Below, piece after piece: positions 18,529 to 27,827 of a stretch of DNA of 64,000 nt. This DNA is from Maribacter aquimaris (GTDB lineage: Bacteria; Bacteroidota; Bacteroidia; Flavobacteriales; Flavobacteriaceae). The translations under genes were made by a program, and so were the position numbers. Every line of letters begins with the position of its first letter. Position 1 is the first letter of the stretch. The notes under the pieces were generated by a model that was given only the letters and a program-made list of their open reading frames with translations, was not told the origin of the DNA and made no database searches. The stretch spans positions 124,001 to 188,000 of the forward strand of contig NZ_JABTCF010000004.1 of NCBI RefSeq assembly GCF_014596745.1, read 5' to 3'.

Positions 18529-21015
18529 TTATTCATATTTTAGCCAAGCGGTTGCCCTACAATTTTTTTCAGCCACAAAACGTATCCAGCGCGCCTGGAA
18601 TGAAATCGGAAATTCATATTCAAAACTTTGTCCTCCGGCAAGAGACACTTCCTTGTAAGTCATCCACGGTCCATGGCCAATGGGTTCAACCTGAATTTTG
18701 AATTTCACCTCCACAGCCGATTCATTGGTCAGCACCAAACTACGCTTATCATAAAAACCAATCAGATAGGGGTCTGAAGGTTCACCTTCTTTTACATCCG
18801 AATTTTTCCAGGGACCACCTTCCCCTACCGGTTTCCCCAGCTTCCAAAGATCGTCGATAACACCTGCCCACAAGGCTACTTTGCCATCTTTGGAACGAAT
18901 GATATGTTCACTGGATGCAGGAAGTTCTGACTGGATTCCTGTCATGATAAGCAAGCCCCGATACGAGGCGTAATCATGTATCCGGAAATTATGCGACGCA
19001 ATCGGCCGGATTTTGGCATATCCATCGGCATTTTCAGCTGGTAATTCATAAAAAGTTCCGGCACTGTTAAACAAGTCCCGCTCGGTAGCTACCTCGCGGC
19101 AAAGGCGTAACATCCCATTTTCGACCAATGTTGTATATTTCTCGTCACCTTTGGGCAAACGCCAGCGGCGGCCATTGTCATCAACAACCAATACCGAAGC
19201 CTCATCGATGGTCACCACATTTTTCGGAATAGCAAATTTCCCACGAATGAACGATGCTGTTTGCCGATCTTCCTTTTTCACAAGATTCAGATTACCATCC
19301 AATTCATAATAATCGGTTTCCTCAAAACCCGTATCAGTAGCGGTTCCGGCTAAAAAACCTAGGGTACGACGATTATCACCCAACCCCCAAAGCAAACCAG
19401 CATTGGACGAATCTTCATTCACTTCGGCTAATCCAGAAAAAATAGGATCAACACTTGTTTTTCGTATGTCTTTTTGTAGATAATCAAAATGAACGGTAGC
19501 CTTTGTCTCTTTATTCACCGAAACGCGCACCCATTCCCCTGTTTCTTTTTCAGAAAAAACGATATCGGTAGCTTCGCCAGGCTTTAACTTAACGGTTTTT
19601 AAAGACGTCCAAACATTGTTTCCTTCTTTGTCTACTTCAAAAGAAAAGCTGACCGTTGATTTGCCTTCGTTTTGTACCCATGCAGATCGTATGTCCCATC
19701 CTGCAAAAAGGAAAGGCTCAGAATATTCACCAGCTTTAATTGGTTCGGAAATCCAAACCGCTCCTTCGGCTGTGGTCGGCCCCAATTCATCAGGTTTATC
19801 TACTGAAGTGAACCATAGGTTCGAATTGGATTGACCAGGGCCTTCGATATTTCCCTTGACGTTGCGTTTGTTTAAAAATTCCTTTTGGGCCGAATCATCG
19901 CAACCAAATACCAGTTGGTCATTCCAGCGGGCAAAGTCACCGATTACCTTGAGGTAAGCCGAACGTGGACGAATACCTGCTGACGTATTTGCTGTAAAAG
20001 TTCCGGGAAAACGCCAGAACATTCCGTGCATGGTCATCAGATAGTCAGGCTTTTCCTCGATTCCTATATTCCGGATTCGTGGCCATTCGGTATTCCAGCC
20101 ATGTGCCCCATCATAACTGTGGCTGGCTTTTGGAAGACGGTAAAAGTCCCACCCGGTCAATGGGTCACGAACACCGAGAAGCAGCGATTTATGATCCCAA
20201 CCCGTAGCCCAAATCGGATCGGTTTCCGGGTTGGCATTCCCATAAATTCCACCCGGACCAGTCACTTCCACAAATTGATTGCGACGAACAACGTTCCAGT
20301 CTTTACCATTCCATTCAGCCAATACTCCTGCCTCAATATTGAAATTCGTCAACGCTTCGGGACCAGCTTCGCCGTTGTTTGAATACACCAAAACCTCCTG
20401 TCCTGAATACAACCCTTTCCCATGGGCACCAGGCAAAGCCGCCTTTTGGGGATTTACATCGGTATCGTTGACAATGTTCCCTTGTGTACTATTCCCATCT
20501 TTATAAAGTTCGATTGGCTGAAGCGTTGATACATCCACTTCATAGAAACCTTCTTCCATGGTGCCGTAATATATTTCTCCTGATGGATCAGTTAGATGGC
20601 GGGCATTCCCCGTGAGCCGACCAGGCATCCCAGAGGAAGGAATCACACGTACCTCACCGGAAGACCCGATTGCATACGGACCAATAAAAAGCTGATTACT
20701 TTCTTTGTGGATCATCCTATTTGCTGGAGTTCCGCCAATACTTTCAGCCCTTATGATTTGCTGTAAATCTGGTGTAATTTCGTATAATTTATCCGACGAC
20801 CCATGCGGAAGATGTGGTCCATAAGTAATCACCCACAGTCGTCCGGCCCAAGGGACTACGGCTCCGGTTCCACATTCCCCTTCATTGTTATAAAATGCAA
20901 GATGGGGATATACACCACTAACTTGACTATGTATTGTACCTCCCCCCTGCATATCACAGCTACTCAATGCAGAGCCTAAAAAAATTACAACCAAATATCT
21001 AAATAATAGACCCAT
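18529..21015 (-). CDS. Large exported lipoprotein of unknown family, beta-propeller-like
   Basis: The start is taken at 21015 because MGLLFRYLVVIFLGSALSSC there gives a lipoprotein signal; an upstream in-frame ATG at 21084 lies inside the GH16 gene. About 828 residues follow. The first half has repeated segments such as GRLWVITYGPHLPHGSSDKL and GEIYYGTMEEGFYEVDV that suggest a beta-propeller. Residues near the middle (GEWVRVSVNKETKATVHFDY) and at the C-terminus (RWIRFVAEKNCRATAWLKYE) look like beta-sandwich modules. No catalytic motif was recognised. Its place between GH16 and M14 genes and its partial duplication suggest a real role on the polysaccharide, as a binding protein or an undescribed lyase or hydrolase. 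Confidence 0.7.
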   Translation of the reverse strand: MGLLFRYLVVIFLGSALSSCDMQGGGTIHSQVSGVYPHLAFYNNEGECGTGAVVPWAGRLWVITYGPHLPHGSSDKLYEITPDLQQIIRAESIGGTPANRMIHKESNQLFIGPYAIGSSGEVRVIPSSGMPGRLTGNARHLTDPSGEIYYGTMEEGFYEVDVSTLQPIELYKDGNSTQGNIVNDTDVNPQKAALPGAHGKGLYSGQEVLVYSNNGEAGPEALTNFNIEAGVLAEWNGKDWNVVRRNQFVEVTGPGGIYGNANPETDPIWATGWDHKSLLLGVRDPLTGWDFYRLPKASHSYDGAHGWNTEWPRIRNIGIEEKPDYLMTMHGMFWRFPGTFTANTSAGIRPRSAYLKVIGDFARWNDQLVFGCDDSAQKEFLNKRNVKGNIEGPGQSNSNLWFTSVDKPDELGPTTAEGAVWISEPIKAGEYSEPFLFAGWDIRSAWVQNEGKSTVSFSFEVDKEGNNVWTSLKTVKLKPGEATDIVFSEKETGEWVRVSVNKETKATVHFDYLQKDIRKTSVDPIFSGLAEVNEDSSNAGLLWGLGDNRRTLGFLAGTATDTGFEETDYYELDGNLNLVKKEDRQTASFIRGKFAIPKNVVTIDEASVLVVDDNGRRWRLPKGDEKYTTLVENGMLRLCREVATERDLFNSAGTFYELPAENADGYAKIRPIASHNFRIHDYASYRGLLIMTGIQSELPASSEHIIRSKDGKVALWAGVIDDLWKLGKPVGEGGPWKNSDVKEGEPSDPYLIGFYDKRSLVLTNESAVEVKFKIQVEPIGHGPWMTYKEVSLAGGQSFEYEFPISFQARWIRFVAEKNCRATAWLKYE

Positions 21016-21064
21016 CTGTCTTCTATTTTCTTTAAACGAAGCTCCTACTCCATCGATTTTATCA

Positions 21065-21853
21065 TTATGGCCTAACTCTTTCATATACTTTTACGTAATC
21101 AATTTCCATGTAGGTTCCATCAATCTTGTCTGTAACTTCGCCGGACCAGCTTATGATCGCCAGACTTAATAATATTGGTACTGGAGATTGGCAAAAATCA
21201 TTTCTCTCACGACGGATTTCTTTTCCATCAACATAAAAGATCAGTTCCAGTTCTGTCCATTCAAGTCCAAATACGTGAAAGTCTTTTGAAAAATCCATCT
21301 GATCAAATTGTAAAGATTTATGAGAGTCAGGATGTTTCTTTTTGCCTTCCGGAGTATCGGTTATGTCAGACCAATTATGGATATTCGTATTTACTTCGCT
21401 GGGATAGTGTCCTTCGTTAATGTCAATTTCAAATCTTTTCCCTGTTGCTGGATTAGGGGCCGAAGATCTTGTCATCAGCCAAAAAGAATTATTGGTACCA
21501 GGTTGGGAGGCATATCGATATCGACATTCAAAATACCCGTATTTAAAATCATTTCTGGTCCACATACTCCCAGAGGTCCATTCCTGTCCACCACGCAATT
21601 CCTTTTTGTTCACTAATCGAACCATTCCATTGCCAACTTCTATATTTTCCTGCCAGCGACTACTTAAGATATGCGTATTAGAACCATTCTGGGATTCCCA
21701 AACTTTTAATAATTCATTCCTGCTTTCATAATTAAAATCGTCAATCCATACCAATTTCCAATCTTTTATATCTACAGTATTAAAACTGTTCTGAGTATAT
21801 AAGGAAGGAACGATTCCCATGTAAAATAAACCTAATAAAAAAAATGTCCTCAT
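21065..21853 (-). CDS. GH16 family endo-glycosidase
   Basis: The start is chosen at the ATG at 21853 (MRTFFLLGLFYMG signal); the frame runs 16 codons further upstream. The catalytic bulge is FEIDINEG, an ExDxxE motif with nucleophile Glu, assisting Asp and acid/base Glu (residues 158, 160 and 163 of the longer frame). Strands FKYGYFECRYRYA and FHVFGLEWTELELIFYVDG are typical GH16. GH16 includes agarases, carrageenases, porphyranases and laminarinases, and the subfamily cannot be fixed. Such endo-enzymes usually cut marine galactans or beta-glucans, so its presence in a pectin-like PUL is notable. The length is normal for a single catalytic domain. Confidence 0.85.
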   Translation of the reverse strand: MRTFFLLGLFYMGIVPSLYTQNSFNTVDIKDWKLVWIDDFNYESRNELLKVWESQNGSNTHILSSRWQENIEVGNGMVRLVNKKELRGGQEWTSGSMWTRNDFKYGYFECRYRYASQPGTNNSFWLMTRSSAPNPATGKRFEIDINEGHYPSEVNTNIHNWSDITDTPEGKKKHPDSHKSLQFDQMDFSKDFHVFGLEWTELELIFYVDGKEIRRERNDFCQSPVPILLSLAIISWSGEVTDKIDGTYMEIDYVKVYERVRP

Positions 21854-22075
21854 ATTAATTGCTTTTATCTCAAGTTCATACTTAATATCCAAATTATCCA
21901 TTCCATTCCCTGACTGTCAAGTAAAGTTGCTCATTCAATTTCACCCCCTTGAATATTGAAAATCGTTCCTATACAGTCAAGGTTAAAAGGACGTCCTTAA
22001 TTTAATTTTTATTCACAGAACATTTTACCAAAGAGACCAAAGATGAAACACTCTTGTAAACCTCTAACACTACAA

Positions 22076-23698
22076 TTATTCCCTCAGAAAAATATTCCCT
22101 TGCTCTACTATACTTTTACTAATCGGGTGACTTTCTGGGAATATTGATTTGGCTTGGAACAACACATTATTGAGGATTGAAATCCATTTTAATTTGCCTC
22201 CTACCTGTTTCACAAACGAATCAGATTGACTGTTGTACAGGCTGTTTTTTACCAAAATACCTTCACAATCCTTCATTGCAAAACCTGCAACGGACTTGTC
22301 TTTGTTCAATAGCTGAATGTCTGAAAACCCGCCCCCGGAAACATTATCCAAAAAAAATGCAGGTCGTACATCTTCGGCAAGCGTTCTGATCTGTATCGAT
22401 TTTAAAGTAATATTTTCAACATGTCTGATAAAAAACCCATACGCTGGCAAAGAATGTCCAAACATGCGGTTCTCAGGGTAATCTTTTTCGTTTTCTGGCA
22501 CAACACGGTGGTACTGTTTTTCTGTACCCCCGCCTTTATATATTATATCGACATTGGAAATTTTTACATTTTGTATATTATTGCCAGGGTATCCCGTTAT
22601 ACTGCTTGAAATTAAGCTAGCGTTCCTAGCAATTATATTATTGATCTGTATGTTTTTTAATTGCCCAGGAATACCATTTTGTCTTTTCCTGTCACCTAAT
22701 TTTATAAAAATAGGTGTTTGAACCCCGTCCATTACAATATCTGAAATTAGAATCTGATCCATAATCCCCCCATCAACGACTTCCAGTGCAAGCCCCGATA
22801 TTACCGTTTTATCAGAATCTACACCTTCAATATTCTTATTCCAATGTCTAAAATTATCTTCTGCCGGGCGCTTTATAATACAATTGGTAACTGAAATATT
22901 TTTGAAACCCTTACGAGAAGTTGTGCCAAATTTTATACCATTACAATTGGAAGCCAAAATACAATTGGTAACGGTAACATTCTCACAAGGCAAATCTTGC
23001 CTGTTACTTTTAAAACAAAGCGCATCGTCTTCACTTTCAATAATGCAATTTGAAACTACTACATTCCTGCTATCGATATCTATCCCATCGTTGTTATGAT
23101 TACCATAACTGTATATTTTCACTCCATTTATCCTTACATAATTGCATGACTGAAAATCTGAAACAGCACAGGCAGCATTGGTTAGGGTTATCCCATCGAC
23201 CAAAACATTCCTACACTCAAAAAAATATATGATATTTGGTCGTCCTCCGGCATTGTCACCTCTTTTCCATACTTCCGAATCCCCAAGGCCATTAATGGTC
23301 CCGTTCCCAGTAATCGAAATATTCTTTTGACCCCTAGCGTTAACCAAGGCCCAGGCCCTCCATTTCCCCCTTTTATCATAAACTTCCGGGTTAGTACTAC
23401 CGTAAAGGATCGCGCCAGTCTCTAAATGCAACCCAACATTATCCTTTAAATGTATGGGTCCAGTGGAAAATTTTCCAGCAGGAACAACAACCGTTCCCCC
23501 ACCCTCTAAATAAAGCTGATCTATGGCAGATTGGATAATAGGTGTATTCAATGTGAGAGAATCAGATATTGCTCCCATGGTTAAAATATTGATATCCCTA
23601 GCATAACAATTTATACTACCCAAAAGACCAAATAACCCAAGGAATATCGATATCGTTAAAAACCTAATCCTATTATTCAATAAAGAGGTATACTTCAT
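22076..23698 (-). CDS. GH28 polygalacturonase-family enzyme (copy 3)
   Basis: A 540-residue secreted parallel beta-helix protein. The family start is IIQSAIDQLYLEGGGTVVVP (54-73). The catalytic aspartates are D204 in NNDGIDID and D224/D225 in ESEDDALCFKS. The His of the classical GHG motif is replaced (SNCNGIKFGT), as in several exo-acting or rhamnogalacturonan-directed GH28 of Bacteroidota. The linkage is probably to galacturonic acid in HG or RG-I. The C-terminal ~130 residues (VRPAFFLDNVSGGGFSDIQL) closely resemble those of the GH28 at 25508, indicating a shared module and past duplication. It follows the GH27 gene in the same run. Confidence 0.85.
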   Translation of the reverse strand: MKYTSLLNNRIRFLTISIFLGLFGLLGSINCYARDINILTMGAISDSLTLNTPIIQSAIDQLYLEGGGTVVVPAGKFSTGPIHLKDNVGLHLETGAILYGSTNPEVYDKRGKWRAWALVNARGQKNISITGNGTINGLGDSEVWKRGDNAGGRPNIIYFFECRNVLVDGITLTNAACAVSDFQSCNYVRINGVKIYSYGNHNNDGIDIDSRNVVVSNCIIESEDDALCFKSNRQDLPCENVTVTNCILASNCNGIKFGTTSRKGFKNISVTNCIIKRPAEDNFRHWNKNIEGVDSDKTVISGLALEVVDGGIMDQILISDIVMDGVQTPIFIKLGDRKRQNGIPGQLKNIQINNIIARNASLISSSITGYPGNNIQNVKISNVDIIYKGGGTEKQYHRVVPENEKDYPENRMFGHSLPAYGFFIRHVENITLKSIQIRTLAEDVRPAFFLDNVSGGGFSDIQLLNKDKSVAGFAMKDCEGILVKNSLYNSQSDSFVKQVGGKLKWISILNNVLFQAKSIFPESHPISKSIVEQGNIFLRE

Positions 23699-23760
23699 GA
23701 TGAAAAATTTTAATTCCTATTTACAATTAACATAACACACAACCAACTAGCTTGATTTTA

Positions 23761-25356
23761 TTATTGTTTTAGAATGAATAGACCTACCCCATTGGGACTT
23801 AATCGTATGGACATTCTTTCTGCCACAGTACCCAAATCATCTTGTCTCCAAACATCATAAACTTGGATGCTACTATTTAAACCCATCGTTTTTAGATCAA
23901 AATCAATCACCTTTTCATCAACAGCACTAGTATTAAATACTGCCAAAGCTTTTGACCCATCTGCCAATCGTTTTAACATGATAACTTCATCATTTTTATT
24001 TTTTATAGTTTCAGCCACATGTCCCAACGCATCCTGGTTAATATTCATTACCCCTGCATTCGCAAGTAATCTTATGGTAAACTCATCAATCTCATTGATA
24101 TCGCAGGAAAAAAAGAATGGTGCACAAATTACCGACCATAACGTAACATATTGGTACCGTTGGTTTGTGTTCAATGCGATTTCCTGACTTGGATCTACCA
24201 TTTTCCTAAAGTCACGAAGTTTATGGATGTACATAAAATCCGGGTCGTTCCATTGTCCTGGTTTACTATAGGCTCTCAATTCAGTGGATATTCTCAAAGC
24301 TTCTTTAAAATAATTTTCAACATGGTGGTTCAAATCACCACCCGTTCGCCAAGTTGAAATACCTAAATCAGGCGCCCATGTCCAAGGATCTTCGAATCCG
24401 TATTGACATAAATTAAATAGTATATCCCTATCCTGTAAGCTGAGATATGTGGCCATTGGCTGCCATAGTGCAGATTGCGGATATGACTCATTTATATTCC
24501 TGATGCACTTCAAACAACTATTCCCAGAACATAGATCATATTTTAACAAGTCAAATCCCCAATTTGCATATTGGTCCGCATCTCGCTTCTCATACCCCAA
24601 AGAGCCTTCAAAGTTTTGGCATGTATAAGGACCCGGGGAACTGTAAATACCCGCTTTTAAACCAAAACTATGAATGTAATCGGTCATTGCTTTCATATCG
24701 GGGAAGTTGCTATTAGGAATAACATTACCTTCGGTATTCCTTACTTCGCCAACCAAACCATCAAAACTAAACCCTTCGTGCTGTTTCTTTTTGTAGTCTT
24801 TTCGAGCTTCAAAACTTTCCTTACTTGTTTTCATCCAGCAATCATCAATCGAAATGTATTGAAAACCGACATCCGCAAATCCTTTTTCAACAAAAACATC
24901 AGCAGTTTTACGCATTATCCCATCGGTTACCATTAACATATGACCACCCCACGAATTCCAACCTGTTGGAGGGGTTAACGCTAATTTATCACCTACCACC
25001 AGTTTAAATTCCCGAGAAACCTTTCCATATTTGTTACTGGCAGTTATCCTCATAGGATATTCGCCTTTCCCTTCAGGAACATTTCCCGTTATAATTCCCT
25101 TGTCCGTATCCAGAATTAATTGGTTGGTTAATCCTACGATTTCAAATTTCATCGGACGCTCTCCCTGACACGGTATTCGGAATACAAACTCTTTACCTGG
25201 CCTAGCCCCATATACCTTCGGTCCATTGATTCTAGGCTCTTTGTTAGGTAAAGGTGTTAGTATTTCTTTTCCCCCAATACGTGCATCATATACCCTCTGC
25301 GCATGGCCATTGCTTAATGTTAATACTAAAATAAATAGACAAAGTAATTTTTTCAT
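23761..25356 (-). CDS. GH27 alpha-galactosidase-like enzyme
   Basis: A 531-residue secreted protein. An N-terminal Ig-like domain occupies residues 45-120. The barrel opens with TPPTGWNSWG (128-137). The nucleophile is D274 in LLKYDLCS, and the acid/base is D341 in WRTGGDL. The catalytic set is complete for GH27, which comprises alpha-galactosidases, alpha-N-acetylgalactosaminidases and beta-L-arabinopyranosidases. A role in removing galactose or arabinopyranose side chains from the backbone is likely. It is located between two GH28 genes. Confidence 0.9.
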   Translation of the reverse strand: MKKLLCLFILVLTLSNGHAQRVYDARIGGKEILTPLPNKEPRINGPKVYGARPGKEFVFRIPCQGERPMKFEIVGLTNQLILDTDKGIITGNVPEGKGEYPMRITASNKYGKVSREFKLVVGDKLALTPPTGWNSWGGHMLMVTDGIMRKTADVFVEKGFADVGFQYISIDDCWMKTSKESFEARKDYKKKQHEGFSFDGLVGEVRNTEGNVIPNSNFPDMKAMTDYIHSFGLKAGIYSSPGPYTCQNFEGSLGYEKRDADQYANWGFDLLKYDLCSGNSCLKCIRNINESYPQSALWQPMATYLSLQDRDILFNLCQYGFEDPWTWAPDLGISTWRTGGDLNHHVENYFKEALRISTELRAYSKPGQWNDPDFMYIHKLRDFRKMVDPSQEIALNTNQRYQYVTLWSVICAPFFFSCDINEIDEFTIRLLANAGVMNINQDALGHVAETIKNKNDEVIMLKRLADGSKALAVFNTSAVDEKVIDFDLKTMGLNSSIQVYDVWRQDDLGTVAERMSIRLSPNGVGLFILKQ

Positions 25357-25507
25357 AATTGATTATTCAATTGAACTATACTGGTTTATAGTTCCTAAGT
25401 AACTTGCTGCCTATTAAGAAAGTCGACTTTTATTTGACTTTTACACCCCGAGGGTTTTACCAAATAGACTAAGATTGGAAGGCTTATGTATACTCCAATC
25501 AGAAAAA

Positions 25508-27106
25508 TTATTGCTTTAAAAAAATGTTTCCTTGTTCAATTACACTCTTATTTACACGCTTTTCTGAAAATATTGATCTAGATTGGAACAACACATTATT
25601 GAGAATCGAAATCCCGTATAATTTTCCTCCCATCATTTTCACGAACGAATTGGAATCACCCTTATAGAAGCTGTTTTTTACCAAAATATGTTCGCTATCT
25701 TTCAATGCAAAACCTGCAACTGACTTACCTTCATTCAATAGTTGAATATCTGAAAACTGGCCTCCAGACACATCTTCCAATAAAAAAGCGGGACGTAAAT
25801 CCTCGGCAAGTGTTTCTATTTGTATCGATTTTAATGTAATATTTTTAGCATGACGGATAAAAAATCCGTGCGCAGGAAGAATTCCAAACATAGTCCCTTC
25901 TGGGTAATCTTTCTCTTTTTCAGGAATCTCGTTATTGAAATCAGCCAAAACCCCACCCCCTTCATGTTTAAAAACTATATTATCTAAAACAATATTTTCA
26001 ACGGGGTTGTCTGGAAGTCCGGTTATTGAACAAGCTATATTCTTTGCGTTTGAAATATGGATATCGCTGATTAAAACATCCCCTAATTTACCGACATTGG
26101 TGATTTCCATTCCTTCTTGATATGGTCGGGCACGATTCCCCAATCGAATAAAAAGAGGTGTATGAGTACCTTCAATTTTGATTCCTGAAACAACAATGCC
26201 TTCCATGGTTCCGCCATCAACTATTTCGAGGGATACACCTGAAATACCGATTTTCTGTCCGTAAAAAGTAGAGTTGTTTATAACAGATGGCTTTACAACA
26301 CAATTACTTATGGAAATATTCCGGAAACCTCCATTCGATTCGGTTCCCATTTTTATGGCATTACAATGGCTACTTACAACACAGTTAGTAATGCTAATAT
26401 TCTCACAGGGCCTTCCCGAAGCGCTTTTTAAAGTGATTCCGTCATCATCCGTATCAGAAATGATATCAGAAATGGTAACATTCTTACAGCCATCCACATC
26501 CAATCCATCGTTGTTGTAATTGTTGTGATTAAAAATCTTTATTCCCCTTATCTGAACCTGTTCACAAGCAAGATAATGCTGCATCCATGCACCTGAATTC
26601 TTAAGTGAAACATCGTAAACACCTACATTGTAACACGAAATAAACTGAATCATATGAGGTCGGTTAACCCCCTCATCGTTTCCTACCCTTATAAAATCTT
26701 TCCCTTGTCCGTTTATTTCACCAAAACCTGAAATTTTGATGTTTTTTACATTCTCGGCATAAATCAATTGTTTTACATAACCACTTGTTCTTAAAGATAC
26801 ATACTCAGGTTTTATATCAGGGTAATCATCAATATTCTTACTTCCTAAAAGTACAGCCCCCCCAGACACATGCAACTCTACATTATCCTTCATGATCAGA
26901 GTTCCTGTCAGATAGTTTCCGGCAGGGATAACCACTCTTCCTCCACCACTGGATGAGCATGAATCAATAGCAGCCTGAATTGCTGGCGCATTGTTCATAC
27001 TCTCTTGTTTCGCACCAAAATCGAGGATGTTAAAATCCTGTGCCTGAATGTTAGTTACTGCCAATAGCAGAATCAATACAATTAAATAGTTTTTCCTTTT
27101 CCTCAT
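25508..27106 (-). CDS. GH28 polygalacturonase-family enzyme (copy 2)
   Basis: A 532-residue secreted GH28. The helix starts at AIQAAIDSCSSSGGGRVVIP. The catalytic Asp is D200 in NNDGLDVD, with D221/D222 in TDDDGITLKS. The later motif reads SSHCNAIKMGTE, so a His is present but not as GHG. Its C-terminal module is shared with the copy at 22076 (DLRPAFLLEDVSGGQFSDIQ). The substrate is probably an alpha-galacturonide within pectin; exo versus endo action cannot be decided. It is separated from the SGNH gene upstream by 29 bp. Confidence 0.85.
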   Translation of the reverse strand: MRKRKNYLIVLILLLAVTNIQAQDFNILDFGAKQESMNNAPAIQAAIDSCSSSGGGRVVIPAGNYLTGTLIMKDNVELHVSGGAVLLGSKNIDDYPDIKPEYVSLRTSGYVKQLIYAENVKNIKISGFGEINGQGKDFIRVGNDEGVNRPHMIQFISCYNVGVYDVSLKNSGAWMQHYLACEQVQIRGIKIFNHNNYNNDGLDVDGCKNVTISDIISDTDDDGITLKSASGRPCENISITNCVVSSHCNAIKMGTESNGGFRNISISNCVVKPSVINNSTFYGQKIGISGVSLEIVDGGTMEGIVVSGIKIEGTHTPLFIRLGNRARPYQEGMEITNVGKLGDVLISDIHISNAKNIACSITGLPDNPVENIVLDNIVFKHEGGGVLADFNNEIPEKEKDYPEGTMFGILPAHGFFIRHAKNITLKSIQIETLAEDLRPAFLLEDVSGGQFSDIQLLNEGKSVAGFALKDSEHILVKNSFYKGDSNSFVKMMGGKLYGISILNNVLFQSRSIFSEKRVNKSVIEQGNIFLKQ

Positions 27107-27135
27107 TCTTACTCTTTTAATAATTTATAATCTGT

Positions 27136-27822
27136 TTATTTAATATAGTTTTCTAAAAAACCTGTGATATACGCAGCTTGTAAAGCACGGGCATTCTCCT
27201 TATAATGGACATGATCGGCAAACTGCCCAACACCCAATTTTCGAGTAAAATCATAAAGATCGATTACTGGAATATTTTCTTTTGCACATACCTCGTCAGC
27301 GATTTGGTTGTATATCGCTACGTCGGCGGCATAACGCCTAAACCAATTTTGATTCGCATTGTGGATACTATCCACAACAGGAGTAGTCTTCATCCATACT
27401 GCTTGGATCTTCTTGTGCTTCAATAGCTGAAAAATAGCTTTAAGATTCGTTCTATATTCATCTTCAGATATTTGAATTTTATTTGATTCCGGATTTCTTT
27501 TAATATCATGTAGTCCACAATTTAAAAGCAGATAATCAGGAGTAAACTGCCGATCCTGGACTTTAGTACGAAGGTATTCCAATACCATGCTTGAATCCCC
27601 TCCATTTGCCCCGGTAGGAATATCCAGGTTCTTCTCAGCACTTCCATCATCAACTTTGCGTTCGAACTGTACTTTCCCCTGTAGGTATTTTTCCAAAAAT
27701 GGCCCATATTGAATGGATATGCTATCACCAATTAAAAATAGCTTGGGCAATGGTTTTACATAAAAAGCCGTTATCGCAAAAAAAGTAACAAGAAGCATGA
27801 GATTTAATACTGCTCTTTTCAT
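27136..27822 (-). CDS. SGNH/GDSL esterase
   Basis: A 228-residue protein with signal peptide. Block I is LFLIGDSISIQYG (Ser34), block III is LLNCGLHDI (Asn101), and block V is FADHVHYKENA (Asp203, His206), giving a full catalytic set. It resembles small SGNH esterases of PULs that remove acetyl groups from uronic acids. It sits between two GH28 genes with gaps of 5 and 29 bp, strongly suggesting it acts on the same acetylated galacturonan. It is distinct from the CE12 type because the GRSSRSF and GHND motifs are absent. Confidence 0.75.
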   Translation of the reverse strand: MKRAVLNLMLLVTFFAITAFYVKPLPKLFLIGDSISIQYGPFLEKYLQGKVQFERKVDDGSAEKNLDIPTGANGGDSSMVLEYLRTKVQDRQFTPDYLLLNCGLHDIKRNPESNKIQISEDEYRTNLKAIFQLLKHKKIQAVWMKTTPVVDSIHNANQNWFRRYAADVAIYNQIADEVCAKENIPVIDLYDFTRKLGVGQFADHVHYKENARALQAAYITGFLENYIK

Positions 27823-27827
27823 AATGA

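Noticed and set aside
21016-21084. Upstream ATG for the large unknown lipoprotein
   Set aside because: It would start inside the GH16 gene and place 23 charged residues before an otherwise good lipoprotein signal; the internal ATG at 21015 is preferred.
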